A stretch of 64,000 nucleotides of DNA from Trileptium ribeirensis (lineage: Eukaryota; Nematoda; Enoplea; Enoplida; Thoracostomopsidae). Numbering within the stretch: position 1 is the stretch's first letter; each line of letters opens with the position of its first letter. Where the stretch lies: positions 21,031-85,030 of the forward strand of contig JASANE010017703.1 in the NCBI GenBank assembly GCA_030248225.1, given 5' to 3'. A program made the translations under genes and the position numbers. Below, piece by piece: positions 23,681 to 35,400 of this stretch. The notes beneath the pieces were generated by a model that was given only the letters and a program-made list of their open reading frames with translations, searched no databases and was not told the DNA's origin.

Positions 23681-24488
23681 ATCTTATTTCAAGCAGAAAG
23701 TCAGTTTTGACTGAATTTTCAGTTAAGAAACGTTTACAGATATCTAGGTATAGAGATACGGACACGACAGAAGTGGGTTTTTTAGCTAATTAAATAACTT
23801 TTAAAAACACAAACTGTACACAAGGCATTAATTGTCAGACACTAGGGTCATTCATTTTCTTTGTAGTCTTCGACTTATAGACTTTTAATCTTTTAAATAA
23901 AATGCTTCAACATAAAATCATTACGAAGTAAAGATACTTTGGATTTTATGATAAATTAACAATGTAGTTAATGTCTCATATTTTGTGTGTCGGAAACTGG
24001 TTTCATTGATATTTTGAATTGAAATTTTCACGAAATTTAATACATTTTTATCGAAAATACACTGTTATTATTTAGGTAGGTAGGTATAACGATGAAATGC
24101 ATATTAATATAAAAGTTTCTATTGTTAGCATGTGTTTTATGTTTTCTATATATCATAATAGATATTTTCATAACATAAAATAACGGCCTGCCTACAAAAC
24201 TGTTGTTGTTTTTATTGTGCTAAGTATTGTTTGATATTAGTCATGTCCTAACCTTGTTATAAGAATAAACTTGATGTCCGTATATCTTCTTACTACAGGA
24301 TAATCTTACTCCGGACAGCGCTGGTTACTTTTGTCTAGATGTGTTTTCCTGACCCACCTCCCCAGACCCACTTTTTTAGTAGCGCCTCTTCACTTTTCTT
24401 TCGTCTAGATGTCTTAATGTATCTAGATGTGATAAGGAGTATATAAGACCTGTTAATGTCCGATTAGAAATATGGTAATTATGTGTCA
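23681..24488. other. No feature seen
   Basis: AT-rich, no coding or repeat signal recognised. Confidence 0.5.
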
Positions 24489-24489
24489 A

Positions 24490-24835
24490 TGAAATGTTTG
24501 GGCACCCGTGTCAGACTTATCGGTGCCCGAGTCAGACGTATCGGTGCCCGAGTCAGACGTATCGGTGCCCGAGTCAGACTTTTCGGTGCCCGAGTAAGAC
24601 TTTTCGGTGCCCGAGTCAGACTTTTCGGTGCCCGAGTCAGACGTATCGGTGCCCGAGTCATACTTATTGGTGCCCGAGTCATACTTTTCGGTGCCCGAGT
24701 GAGACGTTTCGTTGCCCGAGTCAGACTTTTAAGTGCCCGAGTCAGACATTTCGGTGCCCGAGTCAGAATTTTCGGTGCCCGAGTGAGATGTTTTGGTGTC
24801 CGACTGAGATGCTTTGGTGTCCGAGTGAGACAGGT
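24490..24835. repeat. 21-bp minisatellite, about 16 units
   Basis: The unit GGTGCCCGAGTCAGACTTTTC and close variants repeat from about 24,497. Because 21 is a multiple of three and the unit has no stop in several phases, three long frames stay open across it: two plus (122 and 115 codons) and one minus (130 codons). No promoter, splice or conserved flank supports translation. Confidence 0.9.
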
Positions 24836-25929
24836 GCTTAATGCGATGTAACCGCTTCTAAAGCTTAGCATTTTATTTTTACGGATTTTCCCCCGAAGAC
24901 AGCCGACTTTTGGGTGGACAATGTATATTTGTTTCTAATGAGCTATGCTTGAAGGATCGATATTTTCACTGATTTTCTGTAATTTCTTCGAGATCTAGTA
25001 ATAGTTTTAAAACTTGTCGTACACACCTGAGGCTGGTTTTGTTCCCATGTTGTTCTCACATTAATATTTCTATTTTGAAAAACGTCAATTTTGAACATTA
25101 TGCGAAGGTTATGCTCAACCCAAGAGTTTTATTAAGCCCGGCATAATACCATCCTGTTAATAGCTTTTATTGTTATCGCCATCAATGATTGATAATCAAT
25201 TATCCATCGACGAATACCATTAATGTCTCGAATGTTATTATTGTTCGATTGATTATAATTCTGGTACTATTTGCTAATAATTATCATCGTATATAAATCT
25301 AATGAGAGCGCGTGAACCAGAACGGTTTTCAGAAAAGATATTTGAGATACGTATCATGCCATCGAATAGATGATAACAACACAGCTGTATATATGGTCTG
25401 ACTTGTTGATCAACAAATATATGTCTTCTAAAAGCCGTACAGTTTCGTTGCATTATATATATTTAGTCACGAGAATTTGCGCGATTTTCTTAAGCCTTTC
25501 ACCAATATTTTCATACAGGCTCATATGCGAGGTGGCGGTTTAGCCCCCAAAGGTCCTTCCCCCCGAGGGCTGACCCTGCACTCTGGCAGGTCACCCTGTG
25601 TACCAATCTTTAGGAGTAGTGTTCAATGTAGCGTAACACTGACAGTATTTAAACAATTGTGAGTAGATTCTGGTTTCATCTTAGTGACGCAGTTGTTTAC
25701 AGAAATATATTTGTATGAATAACATTTTTATTAGAAAAGTAAAAGAAAACGGACTTTGACTATATTGCTAAAAGCAACTGAGTAAATCAATGAATTGTTC
25801 AAGAAAATATAACAATTTCTTCTCCAATAATACTATAATTTCCAATTTCGCTTTTATCATCAGCAAAGCTTCTGGGCAAAAAAATATTTGTTCACCTGGA
25901 ATACACAAGGCTCACGAGGACAAAACATG
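24836..25929. other. No gene; one GC-rich fragment
   Basis: Mostly AT-rich. A GC-rich patch at about 25,525-25,615 recalls the G-rich tail of the dispersed family on the minus strand but is too short to assign. Confidence 0.4.
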
Positions 25930-26160
25930 GACATCAAATTAAATGCACTGCAAATATAATACACATCACAAAAGACAGGGGAACTGCAGCCTCCTCCGTT
26001 GGAGGCACCGTAGGCGCCGAACGCATAGGTGGTTTTATGCTTTTCGCAGTGCCCACGGCCACCTTCCACTGACCACCCATAGCCTGCCTAGAAAGCCTAA
26101 GGCCTCCGGCATGGGACTCGGCTGCTACCTGGGACCTCTGACCTCGTTCCATCTATGAAT
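25930..26160. other. GC-rich patch with opposed open frames
   Basis: About 230 bp of markedly higher GC than its surroundings, open on both strands (minus 25,934-26,152 and 25,860-26,069; plus 25,943-26,158). One minus frame is Gly/Ser/Cys-rich (GAYGASNGGGCSS). It could be an exon, a SINE body or a repeat; no splice site or domain settles it. Confidence 0.25.
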
Positions 26161-26195
26161 ATGGTATTACTAATTTTGCTTTATGTTGTATCAGT

Positions 26196-26265
26196 GTTTG
26201 GCGACAGAGATCCTTTGGCTTAGAGCATCACGAATTTGCCACTGAGCCATTTCGAAGCTGTGCGT
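26196..26265 (-). mobile_element. tRNA-like fragment
   Basis: On the minus strand ATGGCTCAGTGG, an A-box match, begins near 26,252. The B-box side is degenerate. Probably a decayed tRNA-derived repeat. Confidence 0.3.
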
Positions 26266-27194
26266 TGAGTCAGAAAAAGTCTACCGACATGCGGCACTCC
26301 GCAAACTCAATAAACTTGGCACTGCGTAGTTGTACTAACAGAAGAAGTAGTGGACTGCGGACGGTCTATTGAATCTGTTGCTCACCAAAAGTTAATACTA
26401 GGTGAAGACTGGTTTCAATTTACCGAGGATTATATATTAGAATAATCAAATAATATTCCAATTTTTACATACACTTTTTTGAACAGACACGATCCGCCCA
26501 GTAATTACTGCCGAACAGTTTCTCGAATCCTTAACGATATGGGTCCAGAAGCACATTGAACGACTATATTGTGAGTTTACTAACATAACGCTCCGCAACG
26601 AATGTGGTATCTAATGGAACTGTTTTTATTTAAAAAGTTAATATTTTTGAAAATATCGATATTATGGTGATTAATCTATTATATTAGTACAACAAGCTTC
26701 AAACATGAGCCGTTATAAAGCATATTATCAATCTGCTTTAGACTAACCCAGATAACATTGGACAAAAATTAGACATTAAATAAAACCACAAATGTTTTTC
26801 CCTAATCTAGGTTAAACCATTGACGGACTATTATCATAAGCTATTTTAGCAGGCTTTATCAAAAATTTTGATTTTATCTATGCGTGTGCGCATAAATTCC
26901 ATGAAACAATCACAGTTTAAAAAGCTTTTTTTCAAATAGATGGTAGTTTCACATGATATTTATTACCATCTGTTGGTTACTTTTGTTCGAAATGTTATAT
27001 TTCGGAGTTCAAATTCTAAAACTATAACAGCAATCAATTCTAGGTTACTCATTTAGCTCTTCTGCTTGTTTGCCTCAATCTGCATGGTGCCTTGATGGGT
27101 GTTCGACCGTACGTTATATTCGTTTAGAAATTTTATTATCATACTTTAACAGAAAAACGTTGATTAGCCAATATCTTTGACCACCTAAGAGACG
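26266..27194. other. No feature seen
   Basis: AT-rich, no coding or repeat signal recognised. Confidence 0.5.
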
Positions 27195-27444
27195 CAGATT
27201 GGATTCACTAGATGTGATTTTTTGGTACGCTTAAGACAATCTAGATAAACAGTAGTGTTAAGGCAGCTAAATTCCATACGTATACGAATTTCACCGCAAA
27301 AGAAAAGGCTCCCTTCCGTCAGATTGGATTCACTAGATGTGATTTTTGGTACGCTTAAGACAATCTGGATAAACAGTACTATTAAGGCAGCTAAATTTCA
27401 TACGTATACGAATTTAACCGCAAAAGAAAAGGCTCACTTCCGTC
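27195..27444. repeat. 125-bp tandem duplication
   Basis: Two copies begin CAGATTGGATTCACTAGATG at 27,195 and 27,320, with a few substitutions between them. Confidence 0.85.
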
Positions 27445-27767
27445 TACTGTTCCGTAACATTACGGTCGATTTTGCAGCGAAATGGTAAATTGAACACATG
27501 CGGTGTTTGCGTTAAAAACGGCCCTCGACGTCTAATCGACTTTATGCATCATATGACGTCTTTAGTCCCACAGTATATATTTTTTATGGTATAATAATGC
27601 CTTATATAATGTATGACGTAATCTACTGCGTAAAATTTTTGGGAATGTGTGGTGTCAGCTGTACAACGCTGCTATTTAAACTCTTTGAGTAGTGTGTTTG
27701 TCTATGGTGTGTTTGACCCATCGTAGGTTGAAAGTATACCATACCCCGTCTATTTTGCTATATATAA
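27445..27767. other. No feature seen
   Basis: AT-rich spacer between the 125-bp duplication and the MITE. Confidence 0.5.
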
Positions 27768-28279
27768 TTCAGCATTCACGTTATAATGTCCCCGCCGTTT
27801 GGAAGTTTTGTCTCTTTGTAGTTGCGACAGTTAGTACCTCATAGGCAGTCATGGTGACACTCATTGTAAATTAATTGCCGAGGGTGTACGACACACCGGT
27901 AGCTACTGCATTGTTTCTTTAATGTGTCGTACACATCCTTAGCTACCAATTAGGAGCGAACTAACTGTAATGGACACCGCCTGTACCTAATACGGTTTAT
28001 TAGAATACTGCGCTGTTTAGCTTTTTTAATTCTGGATATTTCTATCTAGGCCATATGAACGTGAATGAAATAATGTCACACACTGTAGATATATCTGCAA
28101 GACGACACGGCCTGCTTGACACTGTCGAGTAGTGGCAATACCAATAGCTAGCTACCATTAAAATTGTTATAAAAAACGTGGGGGTGTCTAAAACATCTTG
28201 TTGTCGCTCGTGTGCCTGACACTGTGCGGTGTACATAGCTTCGAAACGTCGGGGAAATTATAACGTGAACGCCGCATAA
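27768..28279. mobile_element. MITE family A, copy 2
   Basis: Left end CAGCATTCACGTTATAATG and right end ATTATAACGTGAACGCCGCA are inverted repeats of the family described at 12.8 kb. The interior again carries TAGCTA flanked by GTGTACGACAC-type phrases in inverted order. Possible TAAT target duplication at both edges. Confidence 0.8.
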
Positions 28280-29341
28280 TACAGGTTTGCACTGTATGCT
28301 ATTAGATGGTATGGCGCAGACTATTTACAGACAAACCTCCCACACGATGGGTCTTTTATACCCTAAACGTTTTTTAAGTGACTGCTGACCAAAAGCTTTG
28401 GCATATAAAAATTTTTCGGTATGAATATTAAAATACACATTAAAGTTGTGTTGATATAGCTGAAGCCCTATGTCTATAAATCTTATTTTGCTGGAAATCT
28501 AACAGTCCTAGAGAAGTATCTAGTGCAGACATTAGTCTCGGTTTAATAATATATTATGATACGATTACTGTATTAAAATTGATGGAGCATGCCTCTTATA
28601 ATTATAGCAGGCGCCCAAGGTCCGTGTGATTAGGGGCTGGATGGTTGCGGCTGGAGCGGGGAATTCAGGAGAGCAGAGAGTTCACTAGGGGACAAATTTC
28701 TGAAATTTAAAGAAACTCATTTCTCCTATTTCCACAATTATTCCAAAAACATTTGTCAATTTTCATTAAAATTAACTGAAATTTTTGCCTACTTACCCCA
28801 ATACTAGTTTAATTATTCCACGAGCTTTTGCACCTTTGGCACATCGGCAGGAGCGGAAGCGAGAGCTGCGCCTCAGAGAAAAATATGGCTTAGAGAAGGT
28901 GTAAATCTTTTGACATCTATACTTTACTTTTGAACATTGTGACTTTTGCTTTGTACAATGATAAGCTTTTAATCCTTGAAATATTCCAATATCCACAAAA
29001 ACGATTGCTAAATTTCTCAATAGTTTCAGATTACCATATCTTGGGAATTGACCCTTTAAATAAGAATAGCACCAGCATCTTAAGTCACGGTTGAACATAA
29101 ATACAAAATTATGAATCTTTTACCTGAAGAAGCATGTTTTAAGCTTGCAGCTCTCATTATTTGTAATTAGAAAAACGTAAAATCAGTCTTTCATAGATGC
29201 GTAATCGGAAAAGTACAAAATTGTTCTAACCTTTCGGGACAACCCTTTGTACTTTAGTAAAACGACCAATACGGATTATCAGTAGATGTCTACGACGTAA
29301 TCACGTAAGCAAATGGGCGAAATAGTTATTGTGATTAGCTC
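28280..29341. other. No gene; weak GC-rich fragment
   Basis: A GC-rich piece with a T-rich neighbour at about 28,600-28,800 recalls the dispersed family. The 101-codon minus frame at 28,793-29,098 is unrecognised. The promoter of the TIL gene should lie here, but no convincing TATA/initiator pair was found. Confidence 0.4.
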
Positions 29342-29405
29342 ATGGCAGATCAATACACGAAATTGGTGGCATTATTGCTTGTGATTTTTGCTCGTGTCAA
29401 ATCAG
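29342..29405 (+). CDS. TIL gene exon 1: signal peptide
   Basis: The ATG at 29,342 opens a 21-residue leader with hydrophobic core LVALLLVIFARV and a small residue before the end. It stops in a canonical donor (AG|GTAAGTG) in phase 1. Signal exons ending in phase 1 are typical of secreted modular proteins. Confidence 0.75.
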
Positions 29406-32400
29406 GTAAGTGCATTAATATTTACTATGAACGAAAGCTATATTCCCAGCTAACGTTGGGCGTTTAGTGCACTAAATTAGAGGAGAATAAGAAATTTTCG
29501 TCCCAAACCCATATATATCTTTATATAAAAGGATAAACCTGTATTTTGCCGCAAAAATATAGCCCCCTCCTTAGCTGTGTCTTTTGCTGGGCTGGGTTAT
29601 CTTCGTGCGAAAGATTTGCGGCATCGATGGTCCATCAAACTAATTTCTATTATTTTAGTTCTATTCTATTATATCTTGCGGCAGTTAATAAACCGAAAAT
29701 TTTACTGCATAACTAGGCGTTAACATCTGTAATTCTTTCCTGGTTTGGCTTTTTACGTCTTTTTTAAAATCTAATTAAAGCACAATTTTCCGGTAGTAAT
29801 AGACATTCGTCGACCGAAATGCTGAGTACGCTGTTATCAAAAAGAAATGTTTCTTTTTGGGAGACATGATGCACTACTTGGCATTTTAGGTCAAGACCTT
29901 CTGCTGGCTAAATGGCTTAAAGCTTCGAATAACACTGGAATTGAGAATACGTAATACCCAACATTTTTTCTCATATGTATAGGCAGAATTTGGCTGGGAC
30001 TATGTCTTCATAATCGCTGTCGCAGCCAATGTATATTTTAGGAGCGGAAGTAAAATGCAATCTATGCTATTCTCGATGTATTAAGTCTAAGCTTTAGCAT
30101 AAGCTTCGCAACTTATATAACACTTTCAATAAAGCCTAAGCCTAAGTCGGGGGCTGCCCCCCTCGAATTACCCGTGCTAAGCTGTTCTATTTTGTAACGA
30201 AATAACTACCGGCAACGTGACATGAAAAACGTTACCAAGTCAAATTGTGCGGACCCAGATTGTTTGAAAAGGATTGTTTAAATTCTTTTATCTTAACGTC
30301 ACAATGGATTTACGCTTATTAAAGTTTCAACGTAATACTGTGACCCTGAACTAAAATATGACTCGGCTAAACTATTTCTGCTCTGGCTTTCCACTCATTG
30401 AAAAGGATTGTTTAAATCCTTTTATCTCAACGTCACAACGCATTTGCACTTATTAAAGTTTCAACGTAATACTGTGACCCTGATCTAAAATATGACTCGG
30501 CTAGACTATTTCTGCTCTGGCTTTCCACTCATTGAAAAGGATTGTTTAAATCCTTTTATCTCAACGTCACAACGCATTTGCACTTATTAAAGTTTCAACG
30601 TAATACTATGACCCTGAACTAAAATATGACTCGGCTAAACTATTTCTGCTCTGGCTTTCCACTCATTGAAAAGGATTGTTTAAATCCTTTTATCTCAACG
30701 TCACAATGCATTTGCACTTATGAAAGTTTCAACGTAATACTGTGACCCTGAACTAAAATATGACTCGGCTAAACTATTTCTGCTCTGGTTTTCCACTCAT
30801 TGAAAAGGATTGTTTAAATTCTTTTATCTTAACGTCACAATGTATTTGCGCTTATTAAAGTTTTAACGTAATACTGTAACCCTGAACTAAAATATGACTC
30901 GGCTAAACTATTTCTGCTCTGGTTTTCCACTCACGGCTAGGCAAATTGGTAAATAATATTTTTACAGTTGTTTAGTATATATGGACACAGTAACGCCGCA
31001 TAATTATTTGTATTATTAAGTATTATTCTTTTTAAGCGCCGCCTGCAACAGTTAGTAATAAGTTTTGATAGCTGGGTCCCTTTAACCACACGCTTTACGT
31101 CAATTTACTGTCTATTTATCTATAATAAGTACGAAAGTCCAAATAATATCGTCCAGCTTGTCTTTGTCGATACTCCTGCTTCGTACTGTAGTTATATAAT
31201 ATATACTTTGAGAAGCTGCAATAAGCTTCCAATTTCTATATCTATTTTGTCGTATCATTTTTTACAAATTCTTTAGGTTCATGTATGATCTATGGATGTG
31301 GCTTCGGTGAACAATGGTACGACTGTCGTCCAGTTGAGGCAATATACGACTTTGATTACAGCAACGCCTCGTTAGCAGTACAGAAGCAAGGCCAGGAAAC
31401 ATCAACGCCGTCGAAATCATGCATCCCCGGTTGCGGATGTCGCCCTGGATTCATTCGACAGTATCGACCATTTTATCGATGTATGGATGCTAGCGAAATA
31501 GGAATGATCTCAGAAACTGTTGAAGGTTGAGTTTTTGTTATGTTTTTATCAATTTACAGGTCTCTACTATCTCCGGGTCTCATCCTCCGTGTCACTTTTA
31601 GTCTTTGCAGCGTTATTGCTTTGATATGAGCTGAAATATATATTAAGTCTGAAGATTCAGTTCAACCTAATGCCTACGTTTGCTCTAAAATCCAATGTAA
31701 TTTCAGCGGATTTATACATCGAGTTGCTTTATCAAAAAGCTTTCATAAAGGTTTGCCGACGTCTTAGAATATTGATATTTGATTACAAAATTACCGAAAT
31801 TTTCATCTAATAAAAATCTACTGCACTACTTATCAATGCCATATAGCTGGTAGAGGGTATTTTTTGCAAAGTCCAAGGAGCAATTATATTCAGCTCATGT
31901 GTTTTATACCAAATTTTAGCTAGGCTATATTACATAAAGTTCGTTGACTTTACGTGACATTATTGTGATGTGTCATGTTTCATTGTGATAAAATTATATA
32001 TAATCGTCATCGCGCCAGAGCAGTTTTCATGTTGCATTCAAATGAATAACTTCTTTTTAAGTCCTAAATGTTGCAAATATGCTTTAGCGAAGTACTGAAC
32101 AACAATGTTTGGTTTTAAGCCCAATGCCTGTAAGATTGTTCTCGTTTTAAGACGTCAAGCCAGTGAAATTGTGTGTTAATATTATATACCATATGTCTGG
32201 TCGTCCTATGAATGCACCCACTTTAGGTGTGTACACCATGCCTGTTGTTTTGTCAAAATCACAAGTTGATCTGCACACAAATAACATTCGCATTTTAGCC
32301 ATCAGTATTCGCAGTTTAGCGAACATGGTCTCCGTGATGTACGAACAAACATTTTTGGCTTATTCGCACATTCTCAATATCGCACGCTTATTTGTTTTTG

Positions 32401-35400
32401 CAGTGCAAAATATCATGCCTAAGCTCATATCTAAATTGACAGGGGCGTCGCAACCTCTTCGAAGTGGAGGGGGTCATCAAAAAGACGAAAGGGCTGGTCG
32501 TTTACATTCATTCTGTTGTAACCCCATCAGGTAATTTTTTGGCTTTTCTCAGTAAAAAGTGGGAGGGTTCACTTCGTTGCCCATTGCTCTTTCGGTGCTC
32601 CTGTAAACTGATATTTTATCAGAGGTTTAGCACACATTGCGTAAAATGGAAAGTATCACACAATCATTTAGAAAAATAGCTTCAGAACATACATAATAGA
32701 TAGAGTGGAAAGTAAACCTCTATGTATTTATTTTAGATTGTTCAGCAAATGAAGAATACGCAGTGTGTCGAACATGTGATCCACAATGCCATGATATGAA
32801 TCCATCGTGTCCGTATGTTTGTCGTCGAGGATGCTTTTGTAAGCCTGGATTTGTTCGCAACGAAAAGGATGAGTGTGTTAGTCTGGAAGAATGTGAGCCA
32901 CCTGGTCAAGGTAAGTTCTTCACATAGGATATTAGTTTGTGGGATTCATAATGTGTACGTCCTTATGCTTAACAACGAAAAGGACGAGTGTGTTAGCCTT
33001 GAAGAATGTGAGCCACCTGGTCAAGGTAAGTTCTTCACATAGGATATTAGTTTGTGGGATTCATGACGTGTACTCCCCTATGCCTAACAACGAAAAGGAC
33101 GACTGTGTCAGTCTTGATGAATGTGAGCCACCTGGTCAAGGTAAGTTCTTCACATAGGATATTAGTTTGTGGGATTCATGACGTGTACGCCCTTATGATT
33201 AACAACGAAAAGGACGAGTGTGTTAGCATTGAAGAATGTGAGCCACCTGGTCAAGGTAAGTTCTTCACATAGGATATTAGTTTGTGGGATTCATGACGTG
33301 TACGCCCCTATGCCTAACAACGAAAAGGACGACTGTGTCGGTCTTGATGAATGTGAGCCACCTGGTCAAGGTAAGTTCTTCACATAAATTATTAGTTTGT
33401 GAGATTTACAATGTGAACGCCCTATGTCTAACAACGAAAAGGACGAATGTGCTAGCCTTGAGGAATGTGACCCACCTGGTCAAGGTAAGGTTTTTTACGT
33501 AAGCTATTAGTTTGTGGGATTCATAATGTGTACGTCCGTATGTCTAAATTTTGCCTTTCTATGCTAAAACGTATGATATCATATGCTGTGTTTACAAGAA
33601 CACCAAACTAAGTTGTGTATCGTACAATGTTTGACAATCTCAACCCGACGCCGAGGATAGAACAAAATTCCGGCGCTAGCAAATCATTGAGTTGTCTTGT
33701 TTGTTGCTCGGTACTGCACGGAAACTCGCAAATCGAGCAAGTAACAACGCACTTTAAACGTACATGGAATTTCAAAGTAGTTAATACAATGCAGTGGACG
33801 ATCGGCAATAGGTATATTCTATATACTTGCGAACAAAATTAATTTGGTAGACTTAGATCTAAAAGTCATTACAGAAAAAAATCATGTAAGAAGTCGAGAT
33901 AACATAAAAATCGCAAATACCGGGTAAGCCTAATCCACGGGTATGCACTTCGGTTGTTCGTCACGATTTGTATTACAGCGATATGTAGGCACTGTTCGAT
34001 GCTACTATTTTACAATCACAATTTCCTGATCGTTTAAACATCAGCATGCGACTCTATTGCGTATTTGTCGCATAATTTAATATATATACTCAAAGATTGC
34101 AAATACAGCTACGGGATTAAGTATGTCGTTTGATGAGCGCGGTCAAACGTGCCAAATCGACAAATTTACGTATGCGAAAATGTGTTCGTACATCGCGGAG
34201 CCCACGATTATGTTCTCTAAACTGTGAATACGGATGTCAGAATTCTGACTACATTTTTTTGTACGCTGTAGTTTATAATTTTGACACAATAACAACCATC
34301 GTGTGCGTAACTAAAGTGGACCCACGCATAAGTTATTAATTTCATTCAAGGTAAGCTAATTTCTACTTGAGTAGATTCGCGGTAGAATTTAATTTAAATC
34401 TGGAATTGATTCCATCATCCGTTTTCACATCAACGCCGCACATCTTCCAATCGTTATCGCCGAATATAATTATGGATTTCATTCCAATTATATAACTTTT
34501 GTTTTGTTGGTTTCTCATTTTAAGAACCATAAAAATTTACGGTATAAATGGGCCAGTCATATGAGAATATAGAAATGTTATAGTATTTAGAATGAATCAA
34601 TGGTATTACCGAAGTATCTAGTTATCAAAACTTTGCTTGAAGCAAAAAATTTGCTGTGTATATCTAATATTTTGGATCGGGTAAGTCTTGATTACTATAG
34701 ATTTTTTAATTTAAAACATTAGTTAAAACATTCTGGGAAATTTGTTTTGAATTTTTCAGAATGTAAAGATAATGAAATATGGTCCACTTGTGCAAACTGT
34801 GAACCATCATGTGAACAACGCCATCCGACGTGTGACCTATCGCGATGTACAAAAGGATGTAGTTGTTTGAAAGGATTTGTGAGAAAATACATTGGAGCGT
34901 TTGGTTTTGAATGTATTTCTGAAACACGATGTAATGTTGTGCCGAGTAAGTTTTTGTTGTTTGATTCAACGGATAGAAAGCGATCAACTGGTATAACATT
35001 TTAAACATATGAGTTGAAAGGGTAAATATTTGTTCTGCAGTAGCATTGTACATATTAAGGAATAAAACCCTGCAATCTATAGATAAAGCAGTCGTCTGAA
35101 GACTATCCTTTGTTTCCAGTACGCATAGAATTATTAAAGTTTTCTGATGTTATGACCAAGAATATCTGTTCGTAGACAGCAGTATTTTATGTGATTGGTA
35201 GTTGAAGTTTGTTAAGTATACTTCCATATATACTAGCGGAATACATGGTCATCTGCACAGATGATCAGTATGTGCTATGTATTACTATCTTCAGCTTATT
35301 TTTATGCTTTATATTTTGCCTAAAATCGTTTATTGTTTGGTTCCAAAACTGTTCTTATTTAGGTTGGGTATCACCGAAATCTTCCTGCTCGCGGTAGTGG

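Noticed and set aside
24479..24871. Three overlapping frames of 115-130 codons as protein genes
   Set aside because: They exist only because a 21-bp repeat lacks stops; no promoter, splice site or non-repeat coding sequence.
30133..30146. Telomere-like (TTAGGC)n, also at 15,257-15,269
   Set aside because: Only two units in each place; too short to indicate telomeric sequence or a nematode.
32163..32534. 123-codon frame in TIL intron 2 as an exon
   Set aside because: No cysteine pattern, no phase-1 splice sites, and no recognisable domain.
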